Of a stretch of DNA of 64,000 nt, positions 41,060-51,574 are shown in pieces. The stretch lies in assembly GCF_003205295.1 (NCBI RefSeq), contig NZ_QJRP01000005.1:124001-188000 (forward strand), given 5' to 3'. The notes beneath the pieces are model-generated. The model saw only the letters and a list, made by a program, of their open reading frames with translations, did not search any database and was not told where the DNA came from. Position 1 is the stretch's first letter, and every line of letters begins with the position of its first letter. Made by a program: the position numbers and the translations under genes. This DNA is from Pseudomonas mosselii (lineage in GTDB: Bacteria; Pseudomonadota; Gammaproteobacteria; Pseudomonadales; Pseudomonadaceae).

Positions 41060-43777
41060 CTAGACCAGCAAGCCAAGGGACTTGGCCCTGGCCACTGCCT
41101 GGGTGCGACGCTCCACCCCTAGCTTGCTGTTGATATGACTGGCGTGAGTCTTGACCGTGTGCAGGGAGATGAACAGGCGCTCGCTGATCTGCTGGTTGGA
41201 GCAGCCCTGGGCAATCAGCTCCAGCACGGCGAATTCGCGGCCACTCAGGGCCTCCGTGACGCCGGCCCCGGTTGCCAGTGCCTGCGGCAGATGGCTCAAC
41301 AGATCACCCTGGACCGGGCAGGCCGCCCGCCCCGCCAACTGCTCGCGCAGCCACTGCGGCTGCTCTTCAATCAAGCGTTGGAAGGCCTGCAGTGCACCGC
41401 CCTGCGCCGCCTCCAAGGCTTGCGTCAGCAACCTGGCCGCTTCGGCCTCGCGTCCCTCGGCCAACAGCAGGGCGATCAACTGGCACTGCGCGCTGACCAC
41501 CAGCGTCATGCCACCGCTGGCCTGCCCACGCTCGACCAGCGTGCGCAGTCGCGACTCCGCGTCGCCAGCGCGGGCCAGCACCCGCTCCAGCAAGGCCTGC
41601 TGCAACTCGATGTGCAGCGGCAACAATGGATGGAACTCCGGCGCAGCCGCAGGCTGCTCGCCACCGTAGGTCTGCCCCAGGCGCAACAGCCAGGACTCGG
41701 CCAGGTCCGTACGGCCCTGGGCCAGCCAGAGCTCGCACTTCACCAGGGTGATCATGGCCAGGTAGAAGATTGGCGGCACATCCCAGATATGCATCAGCCG
41801 CTCCGCCTCGGCCAGCTCCGAGAACGCCTCGGCAAAACGCCCTTCGCGACCGTCCAGCGAGGCGATCACGCAATGTCCGATCAACACGCTGATGTCGCGG
41901 CAGCTGCGCGCCTCGCTGAGGCCTGCGCGCAAGCGCGCACGGCCTTGGGCACAGTGCAGGCGAGCCGCCAGCAAGTAACCCTCATAGAGTGTGAGGCGCG
42001 CGCGCACGGCATACAGGCGCTGACCCGAAAGGCCCTGCAACCTCTGCAATCCCTGGCGCACTTCATCGAGGGCGCGCAACACCTCGCCGCGGGCATGGAG
42101 TACCCGCGCCCGATCGTAATGGGCCAAAGCCTCGAACAGCGGGTTGCCGACCCGTTGCGCCAACTCCAGAGCTTCGCGGTTCCAGCCACGCGCCCGCCAG
42201 AAATCACCATCGGCGATGGCCAGGTTCGACAGGGTCGACAGGCACACCAGCCGCTGGCCGTAGCGCTTGTTCGGCAGGCTCTGCAGCGCCTCACCACAGT
42301 AGGCGAGAGTCCGCTCGCGATCGCCTCGACCACGGGCGATGACCCCGCTCAGGGCCAGCCACTGGGCCAGCATCGACTTCTGCGCCGTGGCCGATGGCGC
42401 GGGCAGGAAGCGGCTGAGGTAGGCCGCCAGCTCCTCGGCGGCGTCCAGCTGGCAGGCAAGGCCCAGGGCCCAGCTGTACAGGACGATCAGCCTGGGCGTG
42501 CTGATCAACAGGCTGTCGGGCAGGTCCATCTTCCAGCGCAGCAGCATGCCGACATTCTGCTCCGCCAGCAGTTGCTCCTCGGACAGGCTCTGCACCAGGT
42601 CCGCTGCCACATCCAGATGCCCGGCGCGCAGGGCCTGCTCCACCGCCTCGTCCAGCAGGCCCTGCCCTTCGAACCAGCGGCAGGCGCGCAGGTGCAGCCC
42701 CGCCAGCGGCTCGCTGGCCTGTCGGCTGCGCAGCAGGTCGGAAAACAGATGGTGATAGCGGAACCACAGACCATGCTCGTCGAGCGGCACCAAAAACACC
42801 TGGTGGGCCTGCAGGTAGCGCAGGATCTCGGCGCTGTCCTGGCGCTCGCGCAGGGCGTCGCACAGTTCGGCGCAGAAACGCTCCTGGCAGGCGGTGTCGT
42901 AGAGGAAGGCCTGCACGGGGGCCGGCAGGATGTCGATCACCTCCTCCAGCAGGTAGTCGCGGATCAGCCCTTCGCCACCATGCAGCGCCTGGGGCAAGGC
43001 GTGGTCCTCGCCGGACTCGCTGGCCGCCAGTTGCCAGAAACGCAGTCCCGCCACCCAACCGTCGCTGCGCTGGATCAGGTTGTCCAGGGCCTGGCCGCGC
43101 AAACCGGTAGGCTGGCGGCCGATCACGGCCAGCGCTTCATCGGGGGTCAGGCGCAGGTCCTGCTCGTTGAGCTCGACCAATTGGCGCGACAGGCGCAGGC
43201 GTGCCAGGTGCCAGTCGGGCCGCTGGCGACTGGTGACCAGCAGGACCAACCCGGCCGGCAGGTGGTTGAGGAAAAATTGCAGGCAACGATCGAGCACCGG
43301 CCCCTGGGCCAGGTGATAGTCGTCCAGCACCAGCAGCAAGGGCGTGTCCGGCTGCAGGTAGAGCGCGAGTTCATCGAGCAGGCCGTCGAGCCACTCTTCG
43401 AAGGCGAAGGGTTGATGCCGCTGGCGCATCTTCAGAAGCCCCAGGGCCTGGCCGCCAAGTGCCGGGCAGAACTGCTGCAAGCCTTCGAGCAAGCGTTCGA
43501 GGAAGCGCCCAGGATCGGCATCGCGCTGGCTCAAGCCGAGCCAGAGGCTGCGCCAGTGGCTGGGCAGCGCCTGGCAGAACTCGATGGCCAACGAACTCTT
43601 GCCAAACCCCGCCGGTGCGTTCACCAGCAACAGACGCCCCCCCAGGCCACTTTGCAGTCGCTGGCACAGGCGTGCTCTGGGAACGTGCGCTTCCGGCAAC
43701 GGCGGCCGGAAGAAACGCCCATCCAGCAGGCCCAAGGCCTGGCTGGCGACTCCGTGGGTACGGGACAGGTCTGTCAT
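41060..43777 (-). CDS. LuxR-family regulator of the MalT (LAL) type
   Basis: A large ATP-dependent transcription activator of 905 residues: P-loop APAGFGKSS (about residues 54-62), DDYH Walker B region, helical TPR-like sensor region and the C-terminal LuxR helix-turn-helix (LSGREFAVLELIAQGCSNQQ; HTVKTHASHINSKLGVERR). ATG 43777 gives MTDLSRTHGV; a TTG 20 codons upstream lacks support. It is directly upstream of, and in the same orientation as, the DUF1329/DUF1302 genes' downstream end, and is the likely activator of that operon, by proximity. Confidence 0.9.
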   Translation of the reverse strand: MTDLSRTHGVASQALGLLDGRFFRPPLPEAHVPRARLCQRLQSGLGGRLLLVNAPAGFGKSSLAIEFCQALPSHWRSLWLGLSQRDADPGRFLERLLEGLQQFCPALGGQALGLLKMRQRHQPFAFEEWLDGLLDELALYLQPDTPLLLVLDDYHLAQGPVLDRCLQFFLNHLPAGLVLLVTSRQRPDWHLARLRLSRQLVELNEQDLRLTPDEALAVIGRQPTGLRGQALDNLIQRSDGWVAGLRFWQLAASESGEDHALPQALHGGEGLIRDYLLEEVIDILPAPVQAFLYDTACQERFCAELCDALRERQDSAEILRYLQAHQVFLVPLDEHGLWFRYHHLFSDLLRSRQASEPLAGLHLRACRWFEGQGLLDEAVEQALRAGHLDVAADLVQSLSEEQLLAEQNVGMLLRWKMDLPDSLLISTPRLIVLYSWALGLACQLDAAEELAAYLSRFLPAPSATAQKSMLAQWLALSGVIARGRGDRERTLAYCGEALQSLPNKRYGQRLVCLSTLSNLAIADGDFWRARGWNREALELAQRVGNPLFEALAHYDRARVLHARGEVLRALDEVRQGLQRLQGLSGQRLYAVRARLTLYEGYLLAARLHCAQGRARLRAGLSEARSCRDISVLIGHCVIASLDGREGRFAEAFSELAEAERLMHIWDVPPIFYLAMITLVKCELWLAQGRTDLAESWLLRLGQTYGGEQPAAAPEFHPLLPLHIELQQALLERVLARAGDAESRLRTLVERGQASGGMTLVVSAQCQLIALLLAEGREAEAARLLTQALEAAQGGALQAFQRLIEEQPQWLREQLAGRAACPVQGDLLSHLPQALATGAGVTEALSGREFAVLELIAQGCSNQQISERLFISLHTVKTHASHINSKLGVERRTQAVARAKSLGLLV

Positions 43778-43940
43778 GGCCGGCTCGTTCTGATTGGAAT
43801 AGGGCGGCGTTAGGGTTTGTTGCGAGACTAGCGGCAAACGCTGCGCATTTGAAGATGATGCAGGCGCTTTTCCCTAAAAAGACTACGACAAAAAGAAACA
43901 GCAGCGACAGGCAGCCCGACTTCACACCCGTACAAACAGA

Positions 43941-43964
43941 AACGCCCCGGCATGCCGGGGCGTT
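43941..43964. terminator. Rho-independent terminator after the DUF1329 gene
   Basis: AACGCCCCGG-CA-TGCCGGGGCGTT forms a perfect 10- to 12-base stem, with T-rich sequence (GTTTCTGTTT) on its minus-strand 3' side. It closes the DUF1302-DUF1329 transcript. Confidence 0.8.
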
Positions 43965-43999
43965 CTGGGAGATCAAACGGAGTGGCGACGACTGTCAGC

Positions 44000-45364
44000 T
44001 CAACGCACACCTGCCTGACGCAGGGCTGCCGGCTGGAAGTCGGCCTTGCTGGCGCTGAAGCCGAAGTTGTAGGCGCTCTTCTCTTCGTTCTTCATGCCCA
44101 GGGCCAGGTAGCGGCCCGACTGCAGGTCGTAGATGGCCTCCAGGGTGTACCACGGCACCTGCACGTTGTAGTACGGCTGGGCGTGGGCCTCGGAGACGCG
44201 CCACAGCTGGTTGCGACCGTCGTACTGGTCGATCACCGCGGCCTGCCAGGTGTCCTCGTCGATGTAGAAGTCACGCTTGGCATAGATGTGGCGCTGACCC
44301 GGCTTGAGGGTCGCGACCACGTGCCAGACGCGGCGCAGCTCGTAGCGCGACAGGTCCTGGTTGATGTGCCCGGCCTTGATGATGTCGCTGTACTTGAGCT
44401 TTGGATCGTCCAGCTTGTAGGCGTTGGAGGCGATATACATCTCCTTCTTGCCTTCGAGCTTCCAGTCGTAACGGTCCGGCGCGCCGTTGTACATGTCCAG
44501 GTTGTCGGAGGTGCGCAGGCCGTCGGCAGCAGTACCCGGACCGTCGTACGACACCTGCGGTGCCTGCCGCACGCGGCGCTGGCCAGCGTTGTAGATCCAT
44601 GCCTTGCGCGGCTCCTTGACCTGGTCGAGGGTCTCATGGACCAACAGCACGGTCCCGGCCAGGCGCGCCGGAGCGGTCACCTCCTGTTTGAAGTAGAACA
44701 GGATGTTGCCCGGGTTGGCCGGATCGTAGTCCTTCATCTTGTCGCGGAACACGAACTGGTCCTGGAAGTACACCAGGCTGTACGAGCCGTTCTGCTGTGG
44801 GGTGGCCTGGGTGACCAGGCGGGTCACGCTGCCGCCACGGTAGCGGGTGATATGGTTCCAGATCACCTCCAGGCCATCCTTGGGAATCGGGAACGGGATG
44901 GCAGTGCGGAAGTTCTCCAGACCGTTGCCGCCGGCGACCAGGGTGGTCTTGGTGGCGTTTTCCTTGATCGCGGCGAACACATCGTCCGGAACGGTGGAGC
45001 CACGGTGGGTCTTGTACACCGGGATCTTGTAGCTGTCCGGATAGCGCTTGAGCATCGCCAGCTGGCCAGGCGAGAGCTTGTCCTTGTACTGGTCGGCGTT
45101 CTGCGCGGTGATGGTGAACAGTGGTTTCTCGCTGCCGTAGGGGTCGGACAGGAAGCCCTTGGCGTCGGCGCTACCGGCGCTCTTGGACAGTGGCTCCCAA
45201 GGGCCGATCGAGCCATCGGCGTTACCGGCCTTCTCCGCGCCCATCGGGGTCAGTGTGGTGCCCAGCTTGGCCGCTTCGGTGGCGGAAACCGCAGCCATGA
45301 CGCTGGTTGCCAGCAGGGACATGCCCAGTACACCGGCTTGCAGCAGACGTGTGGTCATTTTCAT
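44000..45364 (-). CDS. DUF1329 secreted/outer-membrane-associated protein
   Basis: A 454-residue protein with a Sec signal (QAGVLGMSLLATSVMA) and the DUF1329 body (KLGTTLTPMGAEKAGNADGS; YDWKLEGKKEMYIASNAYK; GHINQDLSRYELRRVWHV). Family members have a LolA/LolB-like lipid-carrier fold as far as I know and occur with DUF1302 porin-like proteins near catabolic genes for hydrophobic compounds. It follows DUF1302 by 25 bases on the same strand. Likely a periplasmic carrier of a hydrophobic substrate; no direct proof. Confidence 0.88.
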   Translation of the reverse strand: MKMTTRLLQAGVLGMSLLATSVMAAVSATEAAKLGTTLTPMGAEKAGNADGSIGPWEPLSKSAGSADAKGFLSDPYGSEKPLFTITAQNADQYKDKLSPGQLAMLKRYPDSYKIPVYKTHRGSTVPDDVFAAIKENATKTTLVAGGNGLENFRTAIPFPIPKDGLEVIWNHITRYRGGSVTRLVTQATPQQNGSYSLVYFQDQFVFRDKMKDYDPANPGNILFYFKQEVTAPARLAGTVLLVHETLDQVKEPRKAWIYNAGQRRVRQAPQVSYDGPGTAADGLRTSDNLDMYNGAPDRYDWKLEGKKEMYIASNAYKLDDPKLKYSDIIKAGHINQDLSRYELRRVWHVVATLKPGQRHIYAKRDFYIDEDTWQAAVIDQYDGRNQLWRVSEAHAQPYYNVQVPWYTLEAIYDLQSGRYLALGMKNEEKSAYNFGFSASKADFQPAALRQAGVR

Positions 45365-45389
45365 TCTGTGTCGTCCTGGATCAGGTTTC

Positions 45390-47312
45390 TTAGAAGTTCA
45401 CGCCGAAGCTGAGGGCGACGAAGTCGCGGTCATCCACGGTGGTGTACTTGCCATCGAAGAAGTTGGTGTACGACAGGCTCGCCGTGTAGGTGTTCTGGTA
45501 CTCGGCGTCCAGGCCCAGGCTGATTGCCTTGCGGCCTTCCTCGAAGTTGCCGCCGGGACCCGGGGAGTAACCGTCGACGTCATGGGACCAGGCCACACTC
45601 GGGCGCAGGTTCACACCGGCGAAGACGTTGTTGTAGTCCCAGATGGCGCGGACGCGATAACCCCAGGAATCGGAGGTGGTGAAGCCTTCGTTTTCGCAGT
45701 AGCGCGACAGGTTGTTCTGCTCGACGCCTGCCAGCGTGGTGGCGTTGAGGCTCTGGCAGCGGCCATTGGGCAGCGGGCCGGGGCCATAGACCGGGTCGCG
45801 GCCATAGCGCGCCTTGGAAGTGCTTTCCAGGCCACCGACATGCGTCCAGCCAACTTCACCCACCATGGTCAGACGCTCGGCGCCCATGACCTGGTCGAAG
45901 AAGTGGGTGAAGGTGGTCTGCAGCTGGGTGATTTCCTTGCGACGATAGCCTGGCTGGTCGGTGTTCGGCGTGCCTTTCAAGACCGATGCGTTCGGATCGA
46001 GTGGCGTCAGGCCGGAATACAGGATGTCGGTGGTGTTCAGTTGCACCGGCGCGTTCGGGCGATAGCTGATCTCGCCGCTCCAGGCCGTGCCGGTTGGCAA
46101 GGTGGTGGAGAAGCTCAGGCCGTAGAGGCGGATGTCCTCGGGATACTCCACGTGGTAGCTGGAGTTGCCCGCCACATACAGCGGCATGAGCTGCTGGAGC
46201 AACGCAGGGCTGATTGCGCCACCCGGCACGCCAGCCCGCGCCAGCGCGGTGGCCAGGTTGGTCGGGTTGTAGAATCGGGCATCGGCACCGCGACCGCTGA
46301 AGATCGGCGCACGGCTGTGGTAGTTCATGAAGTAACCACCGAACTCGGTGTTCAACGGCTCGTACATGTAACGCAAAGCGAGGCCGAACTGACCGCTGTC
46401 ACGGGCGTCACGGTCAGCCCCGCGGCGCACGATCACACCTTCGTCAGGCGAACCCCAGGAGACACCCTGCGCGGCAAGGGCACGCATGGTCGGCGCGGCA
46501 ATTGGCCCCAGCCGTCCCGCCACGTTGGCCTGCTTGGCCAGCACCGCCAGGTTGTTGTTGCAGCCGTCGGCGATCACGTCGGGCTGGGAGAAGAAGGTGC
46601 CGCAGTTGTCGACGACGGTCTGATCCCACTCGATCTGGTAGAAGCCTTCGGCGGTCAGGTTGTCGGTCAGGCTCTGCGACAGGTAGAACATGTTGACCGG
46701 GATCAGGCCTTCCTTGATCTCCGCGCCCGGACGGCGGAACGCCGAGACATCGATGGGGTTGATGGAGTTGATGCCGCCACCGATGAAGGTACTTTCACCC
46801 CAGCTCACCACCTGCTTGCCCAGGCGCACGGTGCCCGGCAGGTCGGCGATGCTGTAGTTGTGGTAGACGAAGGCGTCGAGCAGTTCCGCGCCCGAGGACT
46901 TGGCGCCTTCCTTGCGGTTGGAGTCGCTGATGTCCTTGAACTCGCGGTTTTCATCCTTGAGTTCGAAGTCGTACCAGTACTTGCCGCGGACGAACACGCC
47001 GGTATCGCCGTACTTGAGCTCCAGGTCGTGGATGCCCTTGAAGATCTTCGAGAAGGTCTCGCCTTTCTTGAAGTTCAGGTGGCCATCGTCGGAGGTCTGC
47101 GACAGCCCCCTGCCGCCGTTGTTGGCCCCGATGAGGTTCTTGTTGGGGTTGGCAGTCGACCAGCTGGCGCCAACGGAGAGCGAGGAGTCGAACTGGCCTT
47201 CGATTTCACCGATGTTGAAGCTGACAGCGAAAGCAGGACTTGCGAGCGTGGAAGCGAGGCTGACGGCCAGGGGCAGTTTCGCCCGGCGCCAGAACGGGTT
47301 TGCAGATGTCAT
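45390..47312 (-). CDS. DUF1302 outer-membrane beta-barrel protein
   Basis: A 640-residue protein with a signal peptide (LPLAVSLASTLASPAFA), the DUF1302 beginning (VSFNIGEIEGQFDSSLSVGASW) and a repeating pattern of amphipathic beta strands ending in the aromatic residue of SFGVNF, all as for an outer-membrane barrel. Four cysteines (NCGTFF, DGCNNN, GRCQSL, RYCENE) may form two disulfides in long loops. It pairs with DUF1329; together with the acyl-CoA ligase upstream it suggests import or export of a fatty or terpenoid substrate. Confidence 0.87.
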   Translation of the reverse strand: MTSANPFWRRAKLPLAVSLASTLASPAFAVSFNIGEIEGQFDSSLSVGASWSTANPNKNLIGANNGGRGLSQTSDDGHLNFKKGETFSKIFKGIHDLELKYGDTGVFVRGKYWYDFELKDENREFKDISDSNRKEGAKSSGAELLDAFVYHNYSIADLPGTVRLGKQVVSWGESTFIGGGINSINPIDVSAFRRPGAEIKEGLIPVNMFYLSQSLTDNLTAEGFYQIEWDQTVVDNCGTFFSQPDVIADGCNNNLAVLAKQANVAGRLGPIAAPTMRALAAQGVSWGSPDEGVIVRRGADRDARDSGQFGLALRYMYEPLNTEFGGYFMNYHSRAPIFSGRGADARFYNPTNLATALARAGVPGGAISPALLQQLMPLYVAGNSSYHVEYPEDIRLYGLSFSTTLPTGTAWSGEISYRPNAPVQLNTTDILYSGLTPLDPNASVLKGTPNTDQPGYRRKEITQLQTTFTHFFDQVMGAERLTMVGEVGWTHVGGLESTSKARYGRDPVYGPGPLPNGRCQSLNATTLAGVEQNNLSRYCENEGFTTSDSWGYRVRAIWDYNNVFAGVNLRPSVAWSHDVDGYSPGPGGNFEEGRKAISLGLDAEYQNTYTASLSYTNFFDGKYTTVDDRDFVALSFGVNF

Positions 47313-47643
47313 CGACGCTACTCCATGTACTTTATTGTTATGGCAGTGAGTCCTTTCAGAAACGGCTCGAGCGCCCGGTGAAGCAGGCTCCTGCCCGTGG
47401 CGCCGCGCGTTGCCGCGTGGTGCCCTCCCCCATTCCTGAAAATCCCCTGACCCGACTATAGCCAGCGGTCACAGGTGCTTGATCCCTCTAAAGTGTGATT
47501 TGCGCGTCCTGCTTGCGGCCCACCCCGATCGGCCGGCCTGCGCGCTGGCAGTGCTCAAGCATGGCTCAATTCTGCCATTTGACAAGGCGCCATCCTGTCT
47601 AGCTTGCGGGGTCGCGCGGAAAAAAGCGCGACCCGCGCCCAGG
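47313..47643. other. 331-base intergenic region upstream of the DUF1302 operon
   Basis: Contains no credible ORF. It must carry the DUF1302-DUF1329 promoter: on the minus strand a TATAGT (47455-47460 region) could be a -10 element, with no good -35, as expected for an activator-dependent promoter. Near 47606-47635 a GCGGGTCGCGC/GCGCGACCCGC hairpin with an A/T-rich loop follows the acyl-CoA ligase stop and may serve as its terminator, though no T-run follows the stem. Confidence 0.5.
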
Positions 47644-49326
47644 TTACAGGGTGGAAAGGAAGGCGCTGTTACTGGCCTGCCACTGGCTGATGTCCACGCG
47701 GATGCGCTTCTTGTCGAGCTTGCCGACGCTGGTCTTGGGAATTTCAGTAACAAGGGCGATCTGGCTGGGAATCGCCCACTTGTTGATGTGCCCCTGCTCG
47801 ACGAAAGGCTTGAGGTGCTCCTTGAGCGCGCGCGCATCGATGCTCTGCCCCTCGCGCACCACCAGCAGCGCGAACGGGCGCTCGCCCCATTGCGGATCGG
47901 GCACCCCGACCACCGCGACCTCGCGCACCGCCGGGTGACGGCTGACCAGGTCTTCCAGGTCGAGCGAGGAGATCCATTCGCCACCGGTCTTGATCACATC
48001 CTTGATGCGGTCGCGGATGTCGATGAATCCCATGCCGTCGAGGGTGGCGACATCGCCGGTGTGCAGCCAGCCACCCTGCCAGAGTTCCTCGCCCTTCTCC
48101 GGTTCGCGGAAGTAGCCCATGGTCAGCCAGGGCGCGCGCAGCACCAGTTCGCCCTGGGTTTCGCCATCGGCGGGCAGGAAGTTGCCATTGCCATCGACGA
48201 TGGCGGCCTCGACCAATGGCACCGGTACGCCGGCCTTGATCCGGTAGCTGGTACGCTCATCCTCGCTGCCGGCCTGCAGCTCGTCGTTCAGGTGCGCGGC
48301 ACTGATCAGCGGGCAGGTCTCGGACATGCCGTAGGCGGCGGTGAGCTGGATGCCCCGAGTCAACGCCGCCTGGTACAGGGCGCGGTTGAGCGCGCTGCCG
48401 CCGATGATGATCTTCCAGCCGCCGAAATCCTGACCGGCCGCCGAGGGGCAGTTGAGCAGCATCTGCAGGATGGTCGGTACGCAGTGGGAGAAGGTGACCT
48501 TTTCCTCGCGCCACAGCCTGATCAGCATGTCTGGCTCGTAGCGCCCCGGGTAGACCTGCTTGATGCCCATCATGGTCGCCGCGTAGGGGATGCCCCAGGC
48601 GTGCACATGGAACATCGGCGTGATCGGCATGTAGACGTCGTTGCTGCTCAGCAGCCTCACGCTGTCCAGGCTGCCGAGCACCGAGGTTTCGGCCAGGGTG
48701 TGCAGCACCAGTTGGCGATGGGTGAAATACACCCCCTTGGGATTGCCGGTGGTGCCGGTGGTGTAGAAGGTAGTAGCTACCGAGTTCTCGTCAAAATCAG
48801 GGAAATCGTACTGCGGGCTGGCCGCGGCCAACAGTTGCTCGTACTCGCCCACCAGATTGGGCAGGTCGGCGGTCTTGTCCGGGCCGTCGGTCAGCAGCAG
48901 GGTCTTGTCGACCGTGGTCAGTTGCCCGGCGATGGCCTGGTAGAGGCCGATGAAATCACTGTTCACCAGCACGAAACGGTCTTCGGCGTGGTTCATGGTG
49001 TAGAGGATCTGCTCGGGTGACAGGCGCACGTTGATGGTGTGCACTACCGCGCCGATCATCGGGATGGCGAACATGCACTCCAGGTAACGGTGGCTGTCCC
49101 AGTCCATCACCGCCACGGTGTCACCCGCCTTCACACCGGCCGCGGTCAATACGTTGGCCAGGCGGGCGATGCGTTCGCTCAATTGTGGATAGGAGAGGCG
49201 GATCTGGTCACGGTAGACGATCTCGCGGGTCTTCTCGTAGCGGCTGCCGGACATCAGCAGGCGCTTGATGAGCAACGGGTATTCGTAGGCGCCCTCGGCG
49301 GGCTTGATGATGCGAGTCTGCAACAT
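47644..49326 (-). CDS. Medium-chain fatty-acid-CoA ligase, AMP-binding family
   Basis: ATP-dependent acyl-CoA synthetase of 560 residues, AlkK-like. Family motifs: the P-loop [10 protein letters not shown] (near residues 187-196), [44 protein letters not shown], and the C-terminal lysine region [13 protein letters not shown] with the catalytic Lys. ATG 49326 follows AAAGGGAT. The upstream DUF1302/DUF1329 pair and LuxR regulator suggest a hydrophobic carboxylate as substrate. Divergent from glycerate dehydrogenase. Confidence 0.92.
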   Translation of the reverse strand: MLQTRIIKPAEGAYEYPLLIKRLLMSGSRYEKTREIVYRDQIRLSYPQLSERIARLANVLTAAGVKAGDTVAVMDWDSHRYLECMFAIPMIGAVVHTINVRLSPEQILYTMNHAEDRFVLVNSDFIGLYQAIAGQLTTVDKTLLLTDGPDKTADLPNLVGEYEQLLAAASPQYDFPDFDENSVATTFYTTGTTGNPKGVYFTHRQLVLHTLAETSVLGSLDSVRLLSSNDVYMPITPMFHVHAWGIPYAATMMGIKQVYPGRYEPDMLIRLWREEKVTFSHCVPTILQMLLNCPSAAGQDFGGWKIIIGGSALNRALYQAALTRGIQLTAAYGMSETCPLISAAHLNDELQAGSEDERTSYRIKAGVPVPLVEAAIVDGNGNFLPADGETQGELVLRAPWLTMGYFREPEKGEELWQGGWLHTGDVATLDGMGFIDIRDRIKDVIKTGGEWISSLDLEDLVSRHPAVREVAVVGVPDPQWGERPFALLVVREGQSIDARALKEHLKPFVEQGHINKWAIPSQIALVTEIPKTSVGKLDKKRIRVDISQWQASNSAFLSTL

Positions 49327-49516
49327 GGGTATCCCTTTTCTTCAATTCGGGCAGAACGGTTCAGTCACTCACTGTAGTTCGGTGACGCACCGGTCAAATC
49401 AGCCGAAGGAATGATTTGCACCCTCAAGGTATGAGTACGGACGGCACCGTTGACGAATGGCGCCGACGGGCCAGACACTGCGCCGATGCCCTGTCGCCCA
49501 ACCACCGGAGCCCCTG

Positions 49517-50482
49517 ATGCCCAGCCCACGTCGTGCCGTGTTTCTCGATCACCAGTCACTGGACCTGGGTGACCTCGACCTTTCACCGCTGCAGGCGCAG
49601 TTCGATGAACTGCAGCTGTACGCCGCCACTGCTGCCGATCAGGTCGCCGAACGCCTGCAAGGCGCCACGGCGGTAATCAGCAACAAAGTGATGCTCGACG
49701 CCGCCACGCTGGCAGCCGCCCCTGACCTCAAGCTGATCCTGGTGGCCGCCACCGGCACCAACAATGTCGACCTGGCCGCCGCCCGTGCCCAGGGCATCAC
49801 CGTGTGCAACTGCCAGGGCTACGGCACGCCGTCGGTGGCCCAGCACACCCTGGCCCTGCTACTGGCCCTGGCCACGCGCCTGTGCGACTACAACCAGGCG
49901 GTGAAGGCCGGACAATGGGCCAAGGCCAGCCAGTTCTGCCTGCTGGACTTCCCCATCGTCGAGCTGGAAGGCAAGACCCTCGGCCTGCTCGGCCATGGCG
50001 AGTTGGGTGGCGCGGTGGCGCACCTGGCCGAGGCCTTCGGCATGCGCGTGCTGAGCGGGCAGATTCCCGGGCGGCCGCCCCGGGCCGATCGCCTGCCGCT
50101 GGACGACCTGCTGCCACAGGTCGATGCCCTGACCCTGCACTGCCCGCTCAACGAGCAGACCCGGCACATGATCGGCGCCAACGAACTGGCCCTGCTCAAG
50201 CCGGGCGCGCTGGTGGTCAACACCGCCCGCGGCGGGCTGATCGACGAACAGGCCCTGGCCGACGCCCTGCGCTGCGGCCACCTGGGTGGCGCCGCCACCG
50301 ATGTGCTGAGTGTCGAGCCACCGGCCAATGGCAATCCGCTGCTGGCGGCGGACATCCCGCGCCTGATCATCACCCCGCACAGCGCCTGGGGCGCGGTGCA
50401 GGCGCGCCAGCGCATCGTCGGCCAGCTGGCCGAGAACGCCCAGGCCTACTTCGCCGGCCAGCCGCGGCGAGTGGTCGGCTGA
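49517..50482 (+). CDS. hprA: D-glycerate dehydrogenase / hydroxypyruvate reductase
   Basis: NAD-dependent 2-hydroxyacid dehydrogenase of 321 residues. Cofactor motif GLLGHGELGGAVAHL, here with Glu replacing the more common residue after the third Gly; catalytic Arg in NTARGG, Glu in LSVEPP and His in ITPHSAWG. ATG 49517 begins MPSPRRAVFLDHQ. It is followed after 51 bases by rsmC. Hydroxypyruvate/glycerate assignment rests on similarity to HprA of methylotrophs and Pseudomonas and on genomic context I recall. Confidence 0.85.
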   Translation: MPSPRRAVFLDHQSLDLGDLDLSPLQAQFDELQLYAATAADQVAERLQGATAVISNKVMLDAATLAAAPDLKLILVAATGTNNVDLAAARAQGITVCNCQGYGTPSVAQHTLALLLALATRLCDYNQAVKAGQWAKASQFCLLDFPIVELEGKTLGLLGHGELGGAVAHLAEAFGMRVLSGQIPGRPPRADRLPLDDLLPQVDALTLHCPLNEQTRHMIGANELALLKPGALVVNTARGGLIDEQALADALRCGHLGGAATDVLSVEPPANGNPLLAADIPRLIITPHSAWGAVQARQRIVGQLAENAQAYFAGQPRRVVG

Positions 50483-50533
50483 TCCGCCGACGCCTCTGCT
50501 ACACTGCGCCACTTTTTTCAGGAGGCGTCGTCC

Positions 50534-51532
50534 ATGGACCCGCGCAGTGAAGTGTTGCTCCGCCAGGCAGAGCTGTTCCAAGGCCCGCTGCTGATCGCCG
50601 GCGCCCAGGCCAACGGCCTGCTCGGCCAGCTGCCCGGCGCCCATGGCTGGACCTGGCATGCCGGCGACCAGGCGCTGCTCGAGAGCCGTTTCGCCGGACG
50701 CAGCCACTATGGTGTCGACGTACCCGAGGTGGACTTCGACGCCGCCGTGCTGTTCCTGCCCAAGTCCCGCGAACTGGCCGCCTACCTGCTTAACGCCCTG
50801 GCCTCGCGCCTGGGCGGTCGCCAGCTGTACCTGGTGGGGGAAAAGCGCGGCGGTATCGAAGGCGCGGCCAAGCAACTGCAGGCGTTCGGCAAACCGCGCA
50901 AGCTCGACAGCGCCAGGCACTGCCAGCTGTGGCAGGTGACCGTGGACAACGCCCCCGAGGCCAAGCCGCTGGAAAGCCTGGCTGAACGCTTCGAACTGCC
51001 GCTGGCCGATGGGCCGCTGCAGGTCATCAGCCTGCCTGGGGTATTCAGCCACGGGCGCCTGGACAAGGGCACCGCGCTACTGCTGGAACACCTCGACGGC
51101 CTGCCCGACGGCCATGTCCTGGACTTCGGCTGCGGCGCCGGCGTGCTCGGCGCCACGATCAAGCGCCGTTATCCGCAGAGCCGGGTCACCTTGCTCGATG
51201 TCGATGCCTTCGCGGTCGCGGCCAGCCGCCTGACTCTGGCAGCCAACGGCCTGGAAGGCGAAGTCATCAGCGGTGACGGCATCGATGCCGCACCGGCCGA
51301 TCTTGACCTGATCCTGAGCAATCCGCCGTTCCACACCGGCGTGCACACCGACTACCAAGCCTCAGAAAACCTGTTGAAAAAATCAGGCGAACATCTGCGA
51401 AAAGGTGGCGAAATACGGCTGGTCGCCAACAGTTTCCTGCGCTACCAGCCGCTGATCGAAGGCGCCTTGGGCAACTGTGAAATCCGTGCCGAGGCACAAG
51501 GCTTTCGCATCTACCGCGCAACACGTGGATAA
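50534..51532 (+). CDS. rsmC: 16S rRNA (guanine-1207-N2)-methyltransferase RsmC
   Basis: SAM-dependent methyltransferase of 332 residues for G1207 of 16S rRNA. It has the RsmC N-terminal non-catalytic domain and a C-terminal Rossmann domain: SAM motif [26 protein letters not shown] and the catalytic NPPFH tetrad. A strong AGGAGG ribosome-binding site precedes the ATG. The next gene is separated by the manganese riboswitch. Confidence 0.92.
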   Translation: MDPRSEVLLRQAELFQGPLLIAGAQANGLLGQLPGAHGWTWHAGDQALLESRFAGRSHYGVDVPEVDFDAAVLFLPKSRELAAYLLNALASRLGGRQLYLVGEKRGGIEGAAKQLQAFGKPRKLDSARHCQLWQVTVDNAPEAKPLESLAERFELPLADGPLQVISLPGVFSHGRLDKGTALLLEHLDGLPDGHVLDFGCGAGVLGATIKRRYPQSRVTLLDVDAFAVAASRLTLAANGLEGEVISGDGIDAAPADLDLILSNPPFHTGVHTDYQASENLLKKSGEHLRKGGEIRLVANSFLRYQPLIEGALGNCEIRAEAQGFRIYRATRG

Positions 51533-51574
51533 AAACAGGGCTTGCCGAAAGCGTTTCGCCTAGGCAGAATCCGC

